Shown: positions 1 through 14,592, counted from the first letter of the stretch. The stretch: DNA of 64,000 nt from Doris montereyensis (GCA_037039925.1 JAXRKP010000129.1:238501-302500); one strand, 5' to 3'. The notes: generated from the sequence alone by a model not told the origin. Made by a program: numbers and translations.

Positions 1-214
1 TACATTTACATCCTGTTGTTCGTTAGTGTGATTTGACAGATGGTGTACTTGTACCTACAAGTTAATGGTATGGTGTTTACACCCCTTTGTTTGTTATTGT
101 GGTTTAGGAGATGATGTAATTTTACTTACTGATGAACAGCTGTGTCATGTTTGTAACATAAGCCAATTACACTCATCTGATTCAAATGCTCATGATAATA
201 ACTATCTATCACCA

Positions 215-1560
215 CAGTGCTTTCTATAGTTGATTTATCTACTTCAGTGTCATCTAGTAGTTGATTCCTCTACCATTAACAATACCGTCTAGTACACTAG
301 AAGTTGATTCATCCACTGCATTGTTATGTAATAGTAGTTAATTCCTCTATCTACCAGCGCTATCTCATAGTTGATTCCTCTACCACAGTGCTATCTGATA
401 GTTGATTCATCTACCACAGTCTATCTCATAGTTGATTCATCTACCACAGTGCTATCTCATAGTTGATTCATCTACCACAGTGCTATCTCATAGTTGATTC
501 CTCTACCACAGTGTTATCCCATAGTTGATTCATCTACCAGTGCTATCTGATAGTTAATTCATCTACCAGTGCAGTCTCATAATTGATTCATCTACCAGTG
601 CTATCTGATAGTTAATTCATGTACCAGTGCTATCTGATAGTTGATTCATGTACAAGTACTATCTGATAGTTAGTTCATCTACCAGTACTATCTGATAGTT
701 GAATTCATGTACCAGTGCTATCTGATAGTTGATTCATGTACCAGTGCTATCTGATAGTTAATTCATGTACCAGTGCTATCTTATAGTTAATTCATGTACC
801 AGTGCTATCTTATAGTTAATCCATGTACCAGTGCTACCTGATAGTTAATTCATGTACCAGTGCTATCTTATAGTTAATTCATGTACCAGTGCTATCTGAT
901 AGTTAATTCATGTACCAGTGCTATCTGATAGTTAATTCATGTACCAGTGCTATCTGATAGTTAATTCATGTACCAGTGCTATCTGATAGTTAATTCATGT
1001 ACCAGTACTATCTGATAGTTAATTCATGTACCAGTGCTATCTGATAGTTAATTCATGTACCAGTGCTATCTGATAGTTAATTCATGTACCAGTACTATCT
1101 GATAGTTAATTCATGTACCAGTACTATCTGATAGTTAATTCATGTACCAGTGCTATCTGATAGTTAATTCATGTACCAGTGCTATCTGATAGTTAATTCA
1201 TGTACCAGTGCTATCTTATGGTTAATTCATGTGTACTATCTTATAGTTAATTCATGTACCTATCTTATAGTTAATTCATGTACCAGTGCTATCTGATAGT
1301 TAGTTCATCTACCAGTGCTATCTCATAGTTGATTCATGTACCAGTGCTATATCATAGTTGATTCATCTACCTCAGTGCTAGCTGATAGTTGATTTATCTA
1401 CCACTGTGATATCTGATGGTTGTTTCATCTACCTCATGAGTTCAGCGTTATGTGTTATCTTCTATCACTGTACTATCTGGTGGTTGATTCATCTACAACA
1501 GCACAATTTGTTAATCAATTCATTAAGCTTAGTGCTGTCTGATAGCTGATTCATTTACCA
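215..1560. repeat. 29-bp minisatellite, about 45 copies
   Basis: A tandem array whose core unit reads about TATCTGATAGTTAATTCATG followed by TACCAGTGC. The middle of the array (about 700-1270) is nearly uniform, while both ends drift (GTTGATTCATCTACCACAG variants). This is the usual picture of unequal exchange keeping the centre homogeneous. Every unit contains stop codons in the forward frames, so it does not encode a repeat protein. Confidence 0.93.
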
Positions 1561-2150
1561 CTCTTGTCCAATTTTCTATTCTAGCAATGAGATTTTACAG
1601 ATGATGTTTCCAAACTTTTTTGTACTTTTCCCCTTGGTATGTTTATGTTTATGTCTTGCAGGAATGCAAAGTGAAACATGAAAACTTGTATCTCTGATTT
1701 TTATGACATTTTAGAGCATTAATACAATATTTATAGAGAGATTATTGATATTTGTCAACAGCTTACTATTTTCTATTTTAAAATCAAAATGTTTTGCATC
1801 ACACTCAATTTTCAAATCTTTTAAAATGTTGTTATGTTTTATGAAAACATAGAGAAAATGAAATAAAGTAAGAAATGAGTAGTAAAGAATGTCAAATTTG
1901 TTTCAATATTTATATTATTATGTTTTTTATACATCAACTGAAAATATAGGTCATTGCAAAAGAATGATGGTTTTCACAAAACTATCATCTTGAACTGAAT
2001 GTTATCCTCACTCCTTCTTTCCATCTGCAATCTGTTTCTGAAAATGAAACAGTCTCACATGTATGAAAATTATTCACATTTAAAAGACCATCTTGGAATT
2101 TCAAATGCAGAAATATAATAGTTTAATACATGTACTGTAATGATAATAAT
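1561..2150. other. AT-rich unique sequence, nothing recognised
   Basis: Between the minisatellite and the trinucleotide tract I see no open frame with recognisable similarity and no clear repeat. Confidence 0.5.
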
Positions 2151-2151
2151 G

Positions 2152-2174
2152 ATAATGATAACAATGTTGGTGAT

Positions 2175-2209
<35 letters not shown>

Positions 2210-2455
2210 GAAGAAGAAGAAGAAGAAGAAGAAGGAGGAGGAGGAGGAGGAGGAGGAGGAGGAGGAGGAGGAGGAGGAGGAGGAGGAGGAGGAGGAGGAG
2301 GAGGAGGAGGAGGAGGAGGAAGGAGAAGATGAAGAAGAAGAAGAAGAAGAAGAAGAAGAAGAAGAAGAAGAGAAGAAGAAGGAAGGAGGAGGAGGAGGAG
2401 AGGAGAAGGAGGAGGAAGAAGAAGAAGAAGAAGAAGAAGAAGAAGAAGAAGAGAG
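2152..2455. repeat. Compound trinucleotide microsatellite (AAT/AAG/AGG)
   Basis: Runs of AAT, then AAG, then a long AGG block, then interrupted AAG/AGG. Long homopolymeric open frames (poly-Glu forward; poly-Leu, poly-Ser and poly-Pro reverse) are by-products of the repeat and are not genes. Confidence 0.95.
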
Positions 2456-2744
2456 TGTTGGCTGATTTGAGAGGAAAGATTTTTTTGTGGGGCTGAAATA
2501 TTGCTGGTTTGTCTGCACTTTTTTTCAAGCCTTGAGGACAGGTACAAGGGGTGAGAATACACTTGTTGATCTTTAGATTTAAAGCTAAGGCCATGATAGG
2601 GAAGTTTGGTAGCATAGCTGAGTCCAGTAAGAGTTAACTCACTCAGCAATGGCCCATTCCCTACCACTAACTGTCATCTGGCTTCTGCAACTTCCCTGTA
2701 AAACTATGTAGAAGCTGGTACAATATTGGTATCGCATACTTCTA

Positions 2745-2835
2745 TCTGCAGTAGGCATACTGGCAGTGAAACGTGGACCTTAAGAAGAAGGAAAAAAGCA
2801 ACAGGTTATAGGCAGTGGAAATGAAATTCAATTCA
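2745..2835 (+). mobile_element. Short LINE reverse-transcriptase C-terminal fragment
   Basis: The sequence translates to GSETWTLRRRKK, the conserved 'YGSETWTL' block downstream of the RT domain in RTE/Jockey-type LINEs. It is followed by a RL-stop-AVEMKF stretch like the usual '..RLQAAEMRFLR' motif. It is only about 30 codons long with a stop, so it is a dead remnant. The call rests on the short motif alone. Confidence 0.55.
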
Positions 2836-3479
2836 ATTCATGTACTTTATTTCATCCCAGAGGGACATTTGTTTGTCAGACGTGTAAGGAATGCGCTAAG
2901 GAACTTGCTGAGAGAATTGGTGAAGTCTGCGAGAGAGGATTTTCCCACAAAATTAGTACATCCACCACAACTGCATTTCGGCACTGCAGCCTGCAGCACT
3001 TTTCATCATGCCCACACACACACGCAAAGGGAAAACAGTTCTAATGACTGGCTGAAATTAATTCTAAAACAAGATCCTAACAATAAAACTTTTAAGGACA
3101 TGACTTTGAAATACGACTTCATCCTGCAAATTGATTTAGTAACGAAGAAACGTATTCTCTGATCTGCCCCTATTTGATTACAGGTGAGACAGGAATATAC
3201 CGGATCGACTTGTCCACGGTAGGATTACGTTTTCTTTCCAACACAGACACCCGCCAGTGTGGTAGTACATGTTTAATAATAATATCTGTCCTTACGTTGT
3301 CGGAAATAGAGGAAGTAGAGACATTTGTATATTCTAGGAGCTACAGTATCTAAGGGAGGCAGTAGCATACAAGACAAAAACAGAAGTAGTAAAGCAAGGA
3401 ATACATTCACAAGACTCCACAAAATATAAATATAAATCGAATAAAATAAAATTAAAAACAAAACTACGATTACACAAAA

Positions 3480-3890
3480 AACGCTAGTGGTACCGGCATT
3501 GCTGTAGGGGTGTGACAGTGAAACATGGAAGATAAACACGAAAGGTGATCACAACATTGACATATACAACAACAAATTATGTCTTAGACAAGTCAGCAAA
3601 TATGATGGCAAAAAAAGAGTAATCAACAGATAAATATTAGACATGTCAGGAATGAAATCGTTAAGTGGAGAAATGGGATATAGAAAGTAGAATTTTATAG
3701 GACATATTATTATTACTACAATAAGACCAAGAGAATGACTGCAATATTGCACTAACCTGGACTCCAGAAGAAAAAGAACAGGGCGACCGAGAACAACTTG
3801 GAGAAAAACAGCCGAGAAGGCAGAAACAAAAGCAAAAATAGAAGACCTGGAATGAAACCAGGACTGGTTCATCTATGACACCACGCTCCT
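3480..3890 (+). mobile_element. LINE ORF2 C-terminal fragment (RTE-like)
   Basis: Decayed end of a non-LTR retrotransposon polyprotein. In order I can read a DSETWKI block (about 3510), a degenerate middle (KLCLRQVSKYDGKKRV, then an FIGH-like segment), the diagnostic ALTWTPEEK...TGRPRTTWRKTAEK (about 3750-3825) and a final DWFIYDTTLL. The 'WTP..K...GRP..TWRR' signature is typical of RTE and related LINEs. At least two frame changes and stops interrupt it. It may belong with the fragment near 2750, with the intervening piece rearranged. Confidence 0.78.
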
Positions 3891-3924
3891 GTCCTGTCCT
3901 TGAGCATTGTCTCTCTGTCTTCTC

Positions 3925-3928
3925 TCAC

Positions 3929-3961
<33 letters not shown>
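3925..3961. repeat. (CTGT)n microsatellite
   Basis: Tandem tetranucleotide CTGT, about eight copies, directly after the LINE fragment. Confidence 0.85.
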
Positions 3962-4043
3962 TCATTCTGTGAAATGTCTGTTTGTCTGAAATGAACTTTA
4001 CTTTTTCTCAGTCTCTCTCTTTGTCTGCAAGTTGGTCGTTTCA

Positions 4044-4133
4044 TCTTCTTCTTCTTTCTTCTTCTTTCTTTCTTCTTCTTCTTCTTCTTCTTCTTCTTTT
4101 TCTTCTTCTTCTTCTTCTTCTTCTTCTTCTTCT

Positions 4134-4217
<84 letters not shown>

Positions 4218-4232
4218 GTTCGTTCGTTCTCC
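4044..4232. repeat. (CTT)n-(CT)n compound microsatellite
   Basis: Interrupted CTT triplets pass directly into an uninterrupted CT run, then a few CGTT units. The serine/leucine-rich open frames here are repeat artefacts. Confidence 0.93.
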
Positions 4233-4234
4233 GA

Positions 4235-5055
4235 GATGTTGGGGGGGAGGCCGCCTTCTGATGGATGATGTCAGGGGCGGGACTAAAAAAAAAGAATCCC
4301 TTGCATGTAGTCCATATGAAAACTTATTTTAGTTTTGTGAGCATCAAAGGATGTGACTAAGATCAATATCTTTGGCGGCTGATCCAAAGCTCCCCATATA
4401 AACAGACAACTAACTACATCACGGAGTTGTGTGAGCGTAGTCAATCGTTGCCCGGCATAGAGCTTTGCTAGTAGCAGCTACACTATTCGCGTAGTCGTGT
4501 GTTTGCCAAACAACAACAAGAATGACTGGCTGACCGGCGTCCGTTTATCCGTCTTCGCACGACAGTGACTATTCGCTGTTTCATGAGTAGAGGGTCTGAC
4601 GTACCGTCAAGACGCCACCACTGTCGTGCAGAACAGCGAGTTTCATACTGTCGCACCCACTAAAAAGATGGCGAATCAAAACATCATCATTGATGCTGAG
4701 AGACAATATCGGCAACTGAAGAGCATTTAGATACCAATAGAGACAGAGTCTACTGCAAATGCTTGGAAAGAGATATGTGAACATGTCATCCCAAGTATAT
4801 GAACGAAATGGGCAAACAATAACTATATGATGCAAAATGTAGCTTCTTACATTTATTGAGGTTTTCTTTTTCATCTGTAGTTGCAGAATCCCCCTGGGCT
4901 TTAATACAACGGGCGTGAGAGAGTTGGTCCGGTTAGATTTGAGATTGTGTTTAGAGAGAGTGTTGGCTGAATAGCCGTTTTGAAAATCATCAGAAGAGGC
5001 TGTTCCCTGCCGCTTTGTAACAAACAAAAAACAGTTCCAACGAATCAGGGCTGAG
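4235..5055. other. Unassigned sequence upstream of the CR1-like LINE
   Basis: A 181-codon open frame on the minus strand (4581-5126) shows no recognisable similarity and overlaps the LINE at its right end, so I do not call it a gene. The plus strand may hold a very degenerate continuation of the LINE, but I cannot read convincing motifs. Confidence 0.4.
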
Positions 5056-5232
5056 TATTTTAGGCCCTCTCCTGATTTTGATGATATTTGTTGATCATAT
5101 AAATGATCTACCTGAAAGAGTAACATCCCAGGTGTCCTTGGAGATGATTTGTGGATGATTTTTTGTTAATGAATTTTACTGTAGTATCCAGTCAAGTCAA
5201 GATCATGTCATCTTACAAGAAGATCTAAACTC

Positions 5233-5334
<102 letters not shown>

Positions 5335-6014
5335 AAATGGCCAGTGACCGGTATGCGCTTCAATGCTCCAAAAATGCCAATTTTGAGCATAAGAAGAAAT
5401 CTAGTCACAAATACCAGCTAAACAACGTAATATTAGAAGAATTGAAGAAAAGTCCCTATCTTGGAATAATATCTATCTGAGGACCCGTGGATGAGTGTCT
5501 AAATGGCGAAACCACATCACAAAGATCACAATGCCCCAAAAAAAAAGCATAAGAAGAAATCTATTCACAAATACTCAACCATTGGTTTCCTTCTGAAAGA
5601 AATCTAAGACATTGTCCCAAAAGAAAAGGCTGCAGGCGAAATGCATATGTGTCACTTGTGAGAACTACGTTGGAATATGGGGCCACAGTGAGATCCATAC
5701 CTTGAAGATGACATTAAAAGGCTAGAGGGAATCCAGCGACAGGGAGTTCGTTTCATCACCAGAAATTACAGCTCTAGAACACCAGGCTGCATTATACAAA
5801 TGCTCCAGGATCAAACCTCACTGACCTCAAAGATCGAAGAAAAACAGCTCAGACTAGCCTTCATGTTCAAAATTGTCAAAGGAATGACTTCATCAATTCC
5901 TCCCCCCCCCCCCAGTGAAATTCTTAATCAAACCACGAAAATTTGAAGCCCCCATAACGAATAACATAATTGAGCCCTACGTCACAAACAACGCAAATTG
6001 CTACACAATACCAC

Positions 6015-6312
6015 CATCACATACAAAGTGAAGGTAATGACACAAGATAATATGAAAGCCCCATAGGAACAAAGACGAGACAAACAGAGGGAATAGACAG
6101 AAAAAATCCTGGCCACCATGGGGATTGAACCAGTGACATCTGCGTCGGCGTCCATCGTCTCGCCATGAAAAGAAAGCGTACTACCAACCGAGCTAACTAC
6201 ATCTATTCCTTGTGTTTGTCTCGTTTTTGTTCCAATGGGGGCTTGTGTCATTACCTTCACTTCCAACATGCCCCTTGCCTCACTGTTTGTCTTTATCTAC
6301 ATCACATACAAA
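6015..6312 (-). mobile_element. 285-bp tRNA-like foldback insertion with 13-bp target duplication
   Basis: CATCACATACAAA occurs at 6015-6027 and again at 6300-6312. Removing one copy and everything between restores an open LINE frame (...PPSHTNNYRNYFF...). The insert has inverted arms: 6028-6096 (GTGAAGGTAATGACAC...) pairs imperfectly with 6203-6260 (...GTGTCATTACCTTCAC). The loop, read on the minus strand, resembles a tRNA: GTAGTTAGCTCGGTTGGTAG (D-arm/A-box-like, near 6181-6200) and GGTTCAATCCC (B-box, near 6120). A 39-bp tail (6261-6299) is not part of the arms. The target duplication length suggests LINE-driven retroposition. The arms and the tRNA-like core are seen directly; the mechanism is inferred. 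Confidence 0.82.
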
Positions 6313-6483
6313 CAACTATAGAAACTATTTCTTCGTCCGTACTATCATTGATTGGAATCACCTCGATGAACATACCATCAAGTCAACATCGATCGAAATT
6401 TTCAGAGAAACACTGTCACGTCTACAAACTGTCCGTTGTAATTATGCCAATAACTGGTTTCTACAACGTAATATTCAGATTCA

Positions 6484-7170
<687 letters not shown>

Positions 7171-7249
7171 ACTGACAGGAAATCCGTGAAGGCGCAGCCA
7201 CCTAATCCCCGTGCAAACACCTGCCCAATGCCCGATTATATCCATTGTA

Positions 7250-8655
7250 ACACTTAGTTAATAGGCCTAATACTATGAGAGTTCACTCTTTAAACTTTAA
7301 GTAGTACATGCGCGGATGTTCAAGAAAGCAACTGGCGTTACAAACAGGCCAAGCTATATCTCATGGATAATGTCAAGGGTCGTGGCCTACAAAATTTAAG
7401 AACTCCGCACTACACAGTGAGTGGGTGTCAGATATAGCTTCAAGCGCGATAGAATTAGGTAATTACAAGCGACGCCGCAAATCCCAAGCGCAATTTTACA
7501 CATGTTCATTCTGTTTGTCAACAATACATTGTGCGGAGTATATGTACGTGTATTACATGCGCTTGCCTCTGCGCTTTTTCTAGCGTCTAGCATTCTTTAT
7601 GTTCTCTACCTCAAAGAGCAACAAAAATGAAGGGCCGAAACACTACTCTTGATCAGTGGGATTCTCTTCTTCTGAAGTCTGTCTTCATAGAAGCTCCCTT
7701 TGAGTTTCCTCTTTAGGCCTAGGTTATAATATCGTGCACCGCATAAATTCTTTTTTTTGTTTTTGTTTTTGTTTATTTTGTTCAATCTAAAAATATAAAT
7801 ACCGTATAAGAAACTGGGCAGAATAAGAAAATTGAGAAGAAAGGACCATTTTCTTGCTCCTGCTCGTAAAAGAGTTGAGACCCACGAAGATGAGAATAGA
7901 TAAGGTCAATACCCCGAGGAGTACCGAATCTAACCCATTACGATACTTATCCTTATCTTTGCAATTAGAGCAACAAATTTTAAGACGAATCGATTATAAT
8001 ATATCATGAGTCAAAACCATATGAAGGCGCAGGTCAAAACTCTTTAAGCCAGGAGTCATAAAAGGGTCCATTATTCTGATTCTTTACTCTTGCCATACAC
8101 AGAGCAGCCAAAGCTTAAAAAAATCAATCAATCCAGTTTCTTAAATATGAAAAATAAATCTAGAATCTGACTAATGCATAACATCATAGATCTATAATCG
8201 AGGCCTAAATTTACCGTAATGTAAGCAATGTGCTATCTTATATCATTTGAGCATTATTATAATGATTAATAAAATAAAAAATCCAGGTTTCAGAACACTT
8301 TCCAGCAAGCAAGATTTCAGCGAACCAAAACACTTGGAACAGCGAACTCAGAACTGCTGAGCATGGTATGTAATAAAAGGAGAGGATTCGCATAGTCTGG
8401 CACATCATTTTTTTTTTAATGAAGGAAATTCAGTATTGAAGAAACAAAGCACAACTTAAACTTGTAATTCTTTTGATCTCGTGAAATCCAATTCTAATTT
8501 CCATGTCTTTCTTTTACGCAATGTTATCTAATCAATGATCCATCTCGATCTAGCAAGTCGAGGCTGAAAACTCCCAAACTGCGCCCATTGTGTTCTTTAT
8601 CAGTTTTGCAAGATGCGGTAAATTAAAAATTTGTATCTTGCAAGGTACTGCCAAT
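7250..8655. other. No gene recognised
   Basis: AT-rich sequence with short open frames only (longest 65 codons, minus strand) and no recognisable protein motif or clear repeat. Confidence 0.5.
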
Positions 8656-8659
8656 CATC

Positions 8660-9000
8660 ACAGCTGCTGAGATGAGATGCAGGAGGGTTAGCAATGCTAT
8701 TCGATCCTATTTCAGGTGTTTCCATAAGCCCTATTTGGATCACTGTCGTCAGGGGCTATTGTTAGACTCCATGTGAATAGAGGTGGCTATCGCGCTGGCT
8801 TTTAACCAAAAGTGAATGAAACTAAAGCAACCGATCAAAACAAGGATCAAGCTATTATATGTGTGTCGTTGTTGAGGTGAAGTTTGTATTCAGAGAAAAA
8901 TTACCGAGTTTTGCTTTAGAACACTGGGACAATGGACCAGATTGAATACGAAATCAAGAAAAGGAAATGGGGATGGATTGGTCAGGCTGCAGAAGCCCCA
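8660..9000 (+). mobile_element. LINE C-terminal fragment
   Basis: Two short blocks typical of the region after the LINE RT domain lie in the right order: AAEMRCRRV (about 8666-8692) and EIKKRKWGWIGQ (about 8949-8985; family form '..IKKRKWRWIGH'). The sequence between them is degenerate. The open frame starting at 8967 is in a different frame and is not a gene. Confidence 0.6.
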
Positions 9001-9483
9001 TCGTGTTTTCTCTCAAACAGGGGCCATGCCCAACTGTTTGGTTTCCTTCTTTTCAGTTCTGTCTAGAGAAATACAGTATTAGGGAAAAGCATGTCCATTT
9101 CCATGCTGACAATTTTAGCTGCATGATGCAGTATCTCCTATCGAGAGTCCTCGCATGGGCACACATCTGCGTGTCTAGATGTCATTTCTTTAGACAGGGC
9201 ACACTAAATTCAGATGGCGATTGGTGCGTTGGTTTGGTGAAAAAAAGAGGCTCAAGGCAACCAAGGTAAATTGCCTGGAAAAGATTAAATACAGTAGTCA
9301 CACGCTGCATAACTACACCTTACCTTAACCTTAACCCAAGTAGAGCTTGCGGTGTTACCGGAAGTGACCTTCTTACTGTGAGGGGTTACCCCAGCCATTT
9401 GCATGAAAAATGAATGTGTGCAACGAGTGAAGCTAGGATAGGTCAAACTATGTCATAAACCATGTAAGGAAAGTGTAATTTCC

Positions 9484-9605
9484 ATTAAAAAGCCTAGGTG
9501 TCTGGCCCTACATATAGGGCCTGTGCGCTTCCCGATGCCAATGACGGCGGCCCTAAATATAGGGCCTGCGCGTCCCGGGCCAACTGTAACGGGGCCCTAA
9601 ATAAA
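9484..9605. repeat. Tandem palindromic repeat, about 45 bp x 3
   Basis: Three units each begin with the near-perfect palindrome GGCCCTAAATATAGGGCC followed by TGCGCGTCCCG-like sequence. It lies immediately downstream (minus strand) of the LINE coding fragment, where some RTE-type LINEs carry short 3'-terminal repeats. Confidence 0.75.
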
Positions 9606-9840
9606 GGGCTGGCGCTTTTTCTTGGGTTAACTCTCTCTGTGCGAAGAGGCACATAAGCCCTGAATATGATCCTCCAATTTTCTCTGTCCTGGGTGCTTTT
9701 CTTACTCTTTCCCAGGAAGACTATTCTTCCATTACTCTCTTTCTCCACCATCTGCGCCATGTTGTTTTTTGGGTGTCCTTTGTCTCTTTTTCTTTTCTGT
9801 CCATCCCAAGACAACAGCACAGTCATTTCTTAAGATGGGG
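9590..9840 (-). mobile_element. RTE-like LINE ORF2 C-terminus
   Basis: The minus strand reads WDGQKRKRDKGHPKN, then FLGKSKKSTQDRENWRI (about 9690-9655) and RAYVPLRTER near the end. This corresponds to the RTE C-terminal pattern 'W.P.GKRKRGRP..TWRR...LGK...LAQDR..WR..V.ALCA.R'. There is one frame change in the first block. It is a 3' fragment of a dead element. Confidence 0.8.
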
Positions 9841-10185
9841 CCTATCCATGACCACCTTTTTCTCCTTCACGTTTTTCACAAATGCACTTTGAGGGTGGGG
9901 GATCAAATGTTTACTATTTAATAAATATCCATAAATGCATGCTAGATATGCATAATTGCATGCTCAGAACTACAAAAACTGTGACATTTTGAGAGATAAT
10001 TGACCCTTTACACATTAAAACAACAAAACAAAACAACAACATTAAACAGACAAGAGAAAAACAGTAGTGAAAATCAACATCTAATTGAAGCTGGGAAAAT
10101 CCTTGGCATATGTAAGGGATAAACTGTAATTTCATGACCTTGTACGTGTTCAGCAATGCACACTCGTTGCTCATCTCGCTTGGGG

Positions 10186-10500
10186 TAATCGCAACAATAT
10201 TCCCGCTCCCGCCGACTGTACTAGTACTATGCATCCATATCCTGGTTTCTACAGTGTGCTCCCGCCGACTGTACTAGCAATATGCAACCATATCCTGGTT
10301 TCTACAGTGTGAAGTAGAGCATGAGGATTGTTTTCAATCACTAGTTTTACTCTCCAGCTGAGGCTGGTACTGATATCCTTATTGCACCTAGGTCCAGTGG
10401 GAAAATGCATTTGAAGTGTCTTTCCCAAGGAACACAATGTCAGACGTAGCATTGCTAGCATTTGAACTTCAATCCTCCAGGATCCCTAGTCCAGCAGCTG
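10186..10500 (-). mobile_element. tRNA-derived SINE, family 1 (diverged, partly duplicated)
   Basis: The body matches the other family-1 copies at 40143, 42462 and 48684: CTTTCCCAAGGAACACAATG, TGCACCTAGGTCCAGTGGGAAAATGC-like text, and a tRNA-like head with B-box TTTGAACTTCAATC in degenerate form near 10460. About 57 bp (GCTCCCGCCGACTGTACTAG... to ...TTTCTACAGTGT) is present twice in tandem at the left end. Confidence 0.7.
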
Positions 10501-10779
10501 AATGGTAAATGAAATCACTGGACTATCGACATCATGAGTATTCAATGTGTGTATTGGTGGTGACATTGTGGTAGATTCACTGCCTTTTGAATGTAGAAGA
10601 AAGAACAAAGAACGTTGTAAGACTCCTGTTGCTGTGGAGAGGTCAAAAGCATTCAATGTAACACTATCATTATCATCGTATACAATTATATTATATTATT
10701 TTTATTATTGACCTTGATCTTGGAAGATATACATGTAATGTAGTGTTTTCATGTGACACCTGATGTGTTCTATCAACAG

Positions 10780-12753
<1,974 letters not shown>

Positions 12754-13585
12754 TGGTTTTACTGTTAGTTGTAAATATAGTAGGTTACCAGTTTAAGAAA
12801 TTTCTCATAAACTTTGTATACATGTATAGACTGTGATACTGACGGTTTTTTGGTCAAACTGAAGTGATATAAAAAAGATTCTTTTGTGTAGAAAATGTAT
12901 CCATGATTCATTGTTATCTTACACTTTATTTACAGTTATAATAGTTATTGTCAACTTATATGGTTTGCACTAACAGTAAGTGTCAATTAAACAATGCATG
13001 TGATAACACTTTGGAATCAACTTCAATCCTTCTTTCATTTATAATCAAGAGGAATAAGCATGGTTGCTTAGTCAAGAGTCATCTTACATAATATCAACAT
13101 TCCTGTTGCTTTAGATCCCGGTTCTTCCTGAAACAGGTGTGACAACAACAACAGAAGAAACCAAATTTAAAATAAAAGTATTGTTGTAAAGAATTGTACA
13201 GTGCGGATGGGAACATGGGCTAGCTCTGCACTTTGGCTTTGTTTTTCCATTTGAGTTAGTGTATTACATTATGACTCATAAATATTGATCCTCACACACA
13301 ATATGGTTTATGGTTAAGAGCAAGTCCTTTCAATCATTATAAATTCTTTTGGCTGTTGGTAAAAATTTGATGTGAAATATCTCTGTATATTTTTAGATGG
13401 ATAAACCTCTTCTTTGGCTTTCTTGATTTGGTTGAAAAGGAGGTGGGAGCTGTCTTTCATTTTCATTTTGCTACAAGTTCCTTTTAACATAAGATGTACA
13501 ATTTACACCGTCTCAACACAATAAAAAACAATGAAAATTGTTACTTTTTAACATTTTACTAGCACTCTTCAAACATCTATCATTA
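12754..13585. other. 3' flank of the zinc-finger gene, no other gene
   Basis: AT-rich. Possible AATAAA-type polyadenylation signals occur near 13171 and 13678, both rather far from the stop. No coding similarity seen. Confidence 0.45.
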
Positions 13586-13589
13586 CTAT

Positions 13590-14110
13590 CAATGTTGCTT
13601 TTCTCATTTTCCCTGTTATTAGTGTTATTTCCACACCATGCTGTACTGTTAAAACATTTCTAATACAAGTCTGATAGAATAAAGTCAATAAAATGTTATC
13701 AATATGAAAGCAGTTGAGTCTCCTAAAAATACGTTCTTTTATTTATTGAAGTTTTTAAAACCTTTATTCGATTGTGAGTGCCACTCTAATTTATCATAAA
13801 AAATTATTCCCAAGTATGTGTATTCCTTTCTTTTCACAACAACTTCGTTTTTTATTTCAATAGTACTAGTAGAATTTTATCATGCTCATTGTTTTTCAAT
13901 CTAAACTTAATAATGAATTATTCTCTGAGGTTTTTTCACATAGGTTGCAAATTATTATCTTCACACCAGTTGACAAGCCTTTCAATTTCAGTTTTGTACA
14001 TGTATGTAGTTATAAAGGTCTATATTTGACCTTATAAGTTTGGGCCTGAATAGATGTATCATCAGCATATTTGATGATGGGAATGTACAATGTACATTTA
14101 TATTTTTGCA
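13590..14110 (-). mobile_element. L2/CR1-like LINE reverse-transcriptase fragment with YADD box
   Basis: The minus strand contains KYADDTSI (about 14072-14049), the catalytic palm motif of LINE reverse transcriptases. It is followed by IERLVNWCEDNNLQ (about 13990-13948), a FRLKNNEHDKI block, a degenerate YLGIIF..KLEW block (about 13825-13775) and a 'KTSINKRTYF' block near 13740. The order and spacing match the LINE thumb region. Many frameshifts; the upstream fingers and downstream C-terminus are missing. Confidence 0.75.
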
Positions 14111-14282
14111 CATGAATATTTTTTCCCTTAAAACATTTAGAGTAGGGAGACAGATAAAGGGGGAGGGGGGAGAAAAACAAAGAGGGAGAAATTTGATGGG
14201 GAGGGAGAAAAAGAGCACAGAAAAGACAAAATATGTGAGAGAGGGAAAGAGCGAGGGTGAAGAATGAGTGAGACTAGTGAGT

Positions 14283-14592
14283 TTTTGATTTGATTTACCC
14301 ACATCCACAACTAAGGGGATCTCGGGGTTTTGGTAGGATTTTGTTCATTTTGCCCGGCCTGCCCTGTTAACAGCCAAGGGATCTTTAATGTGCACAGAGT
14401 GTTGTGATCTGTACATGGGACCTCCTTTTTATCGTCCATCTCCGATTGGGACTAGGTGTCCATCCACCTACCTGGACCAAGGGGGTAGATTTTGCTAGAA
14501 AAAATTGAGAAAATTTGTCAACCGTTGGTGGGGCTCAAACCCACTACCTTTTTCGTTGAGAGGCCGACACCTTGCCTAGTGAGAGAAAAAGA
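14283..14592 (-). mobile_element. tRNA-derived SINE, family 2
   Basis: Shares its order of blocks with the plus-strand copy at 33590: a tRNA-like head with B-box-like GGGTTTGAGCCCC (minus strand, near 14540), then GGACGATAAAAAGGAGGTCC, CACATTAAAGATCCCTTGGC, a CAAAACCCCGAGATCCC block and a 3' end with AAATCAAATCAAA. Two independent copies at different divergence support a dispersed element. Confidence 0.8.

Noticed and set aside
215..1560. CRISPR-like repeat array
   Set aside because: No unique spacers separate the repeats, and the window is eukaryotic.
2070..2667. Open frames of 111-181 codons rich in Glu, Ser, Leu or Pro
   Set aside because: Products of the trinucleotide microsatellite in different frames.
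2815..3162. 115-codon open frame
   Set aside because: Begins in LINE debris; the rest has no recognisable domain and no splice or promoter support.
4581..5126. 181-codon minus-strand open frame as a host gene
   Set aside because: No recognisable motif, no splice or start support, and it overlaps LINE coding sequence on the opposite strand.
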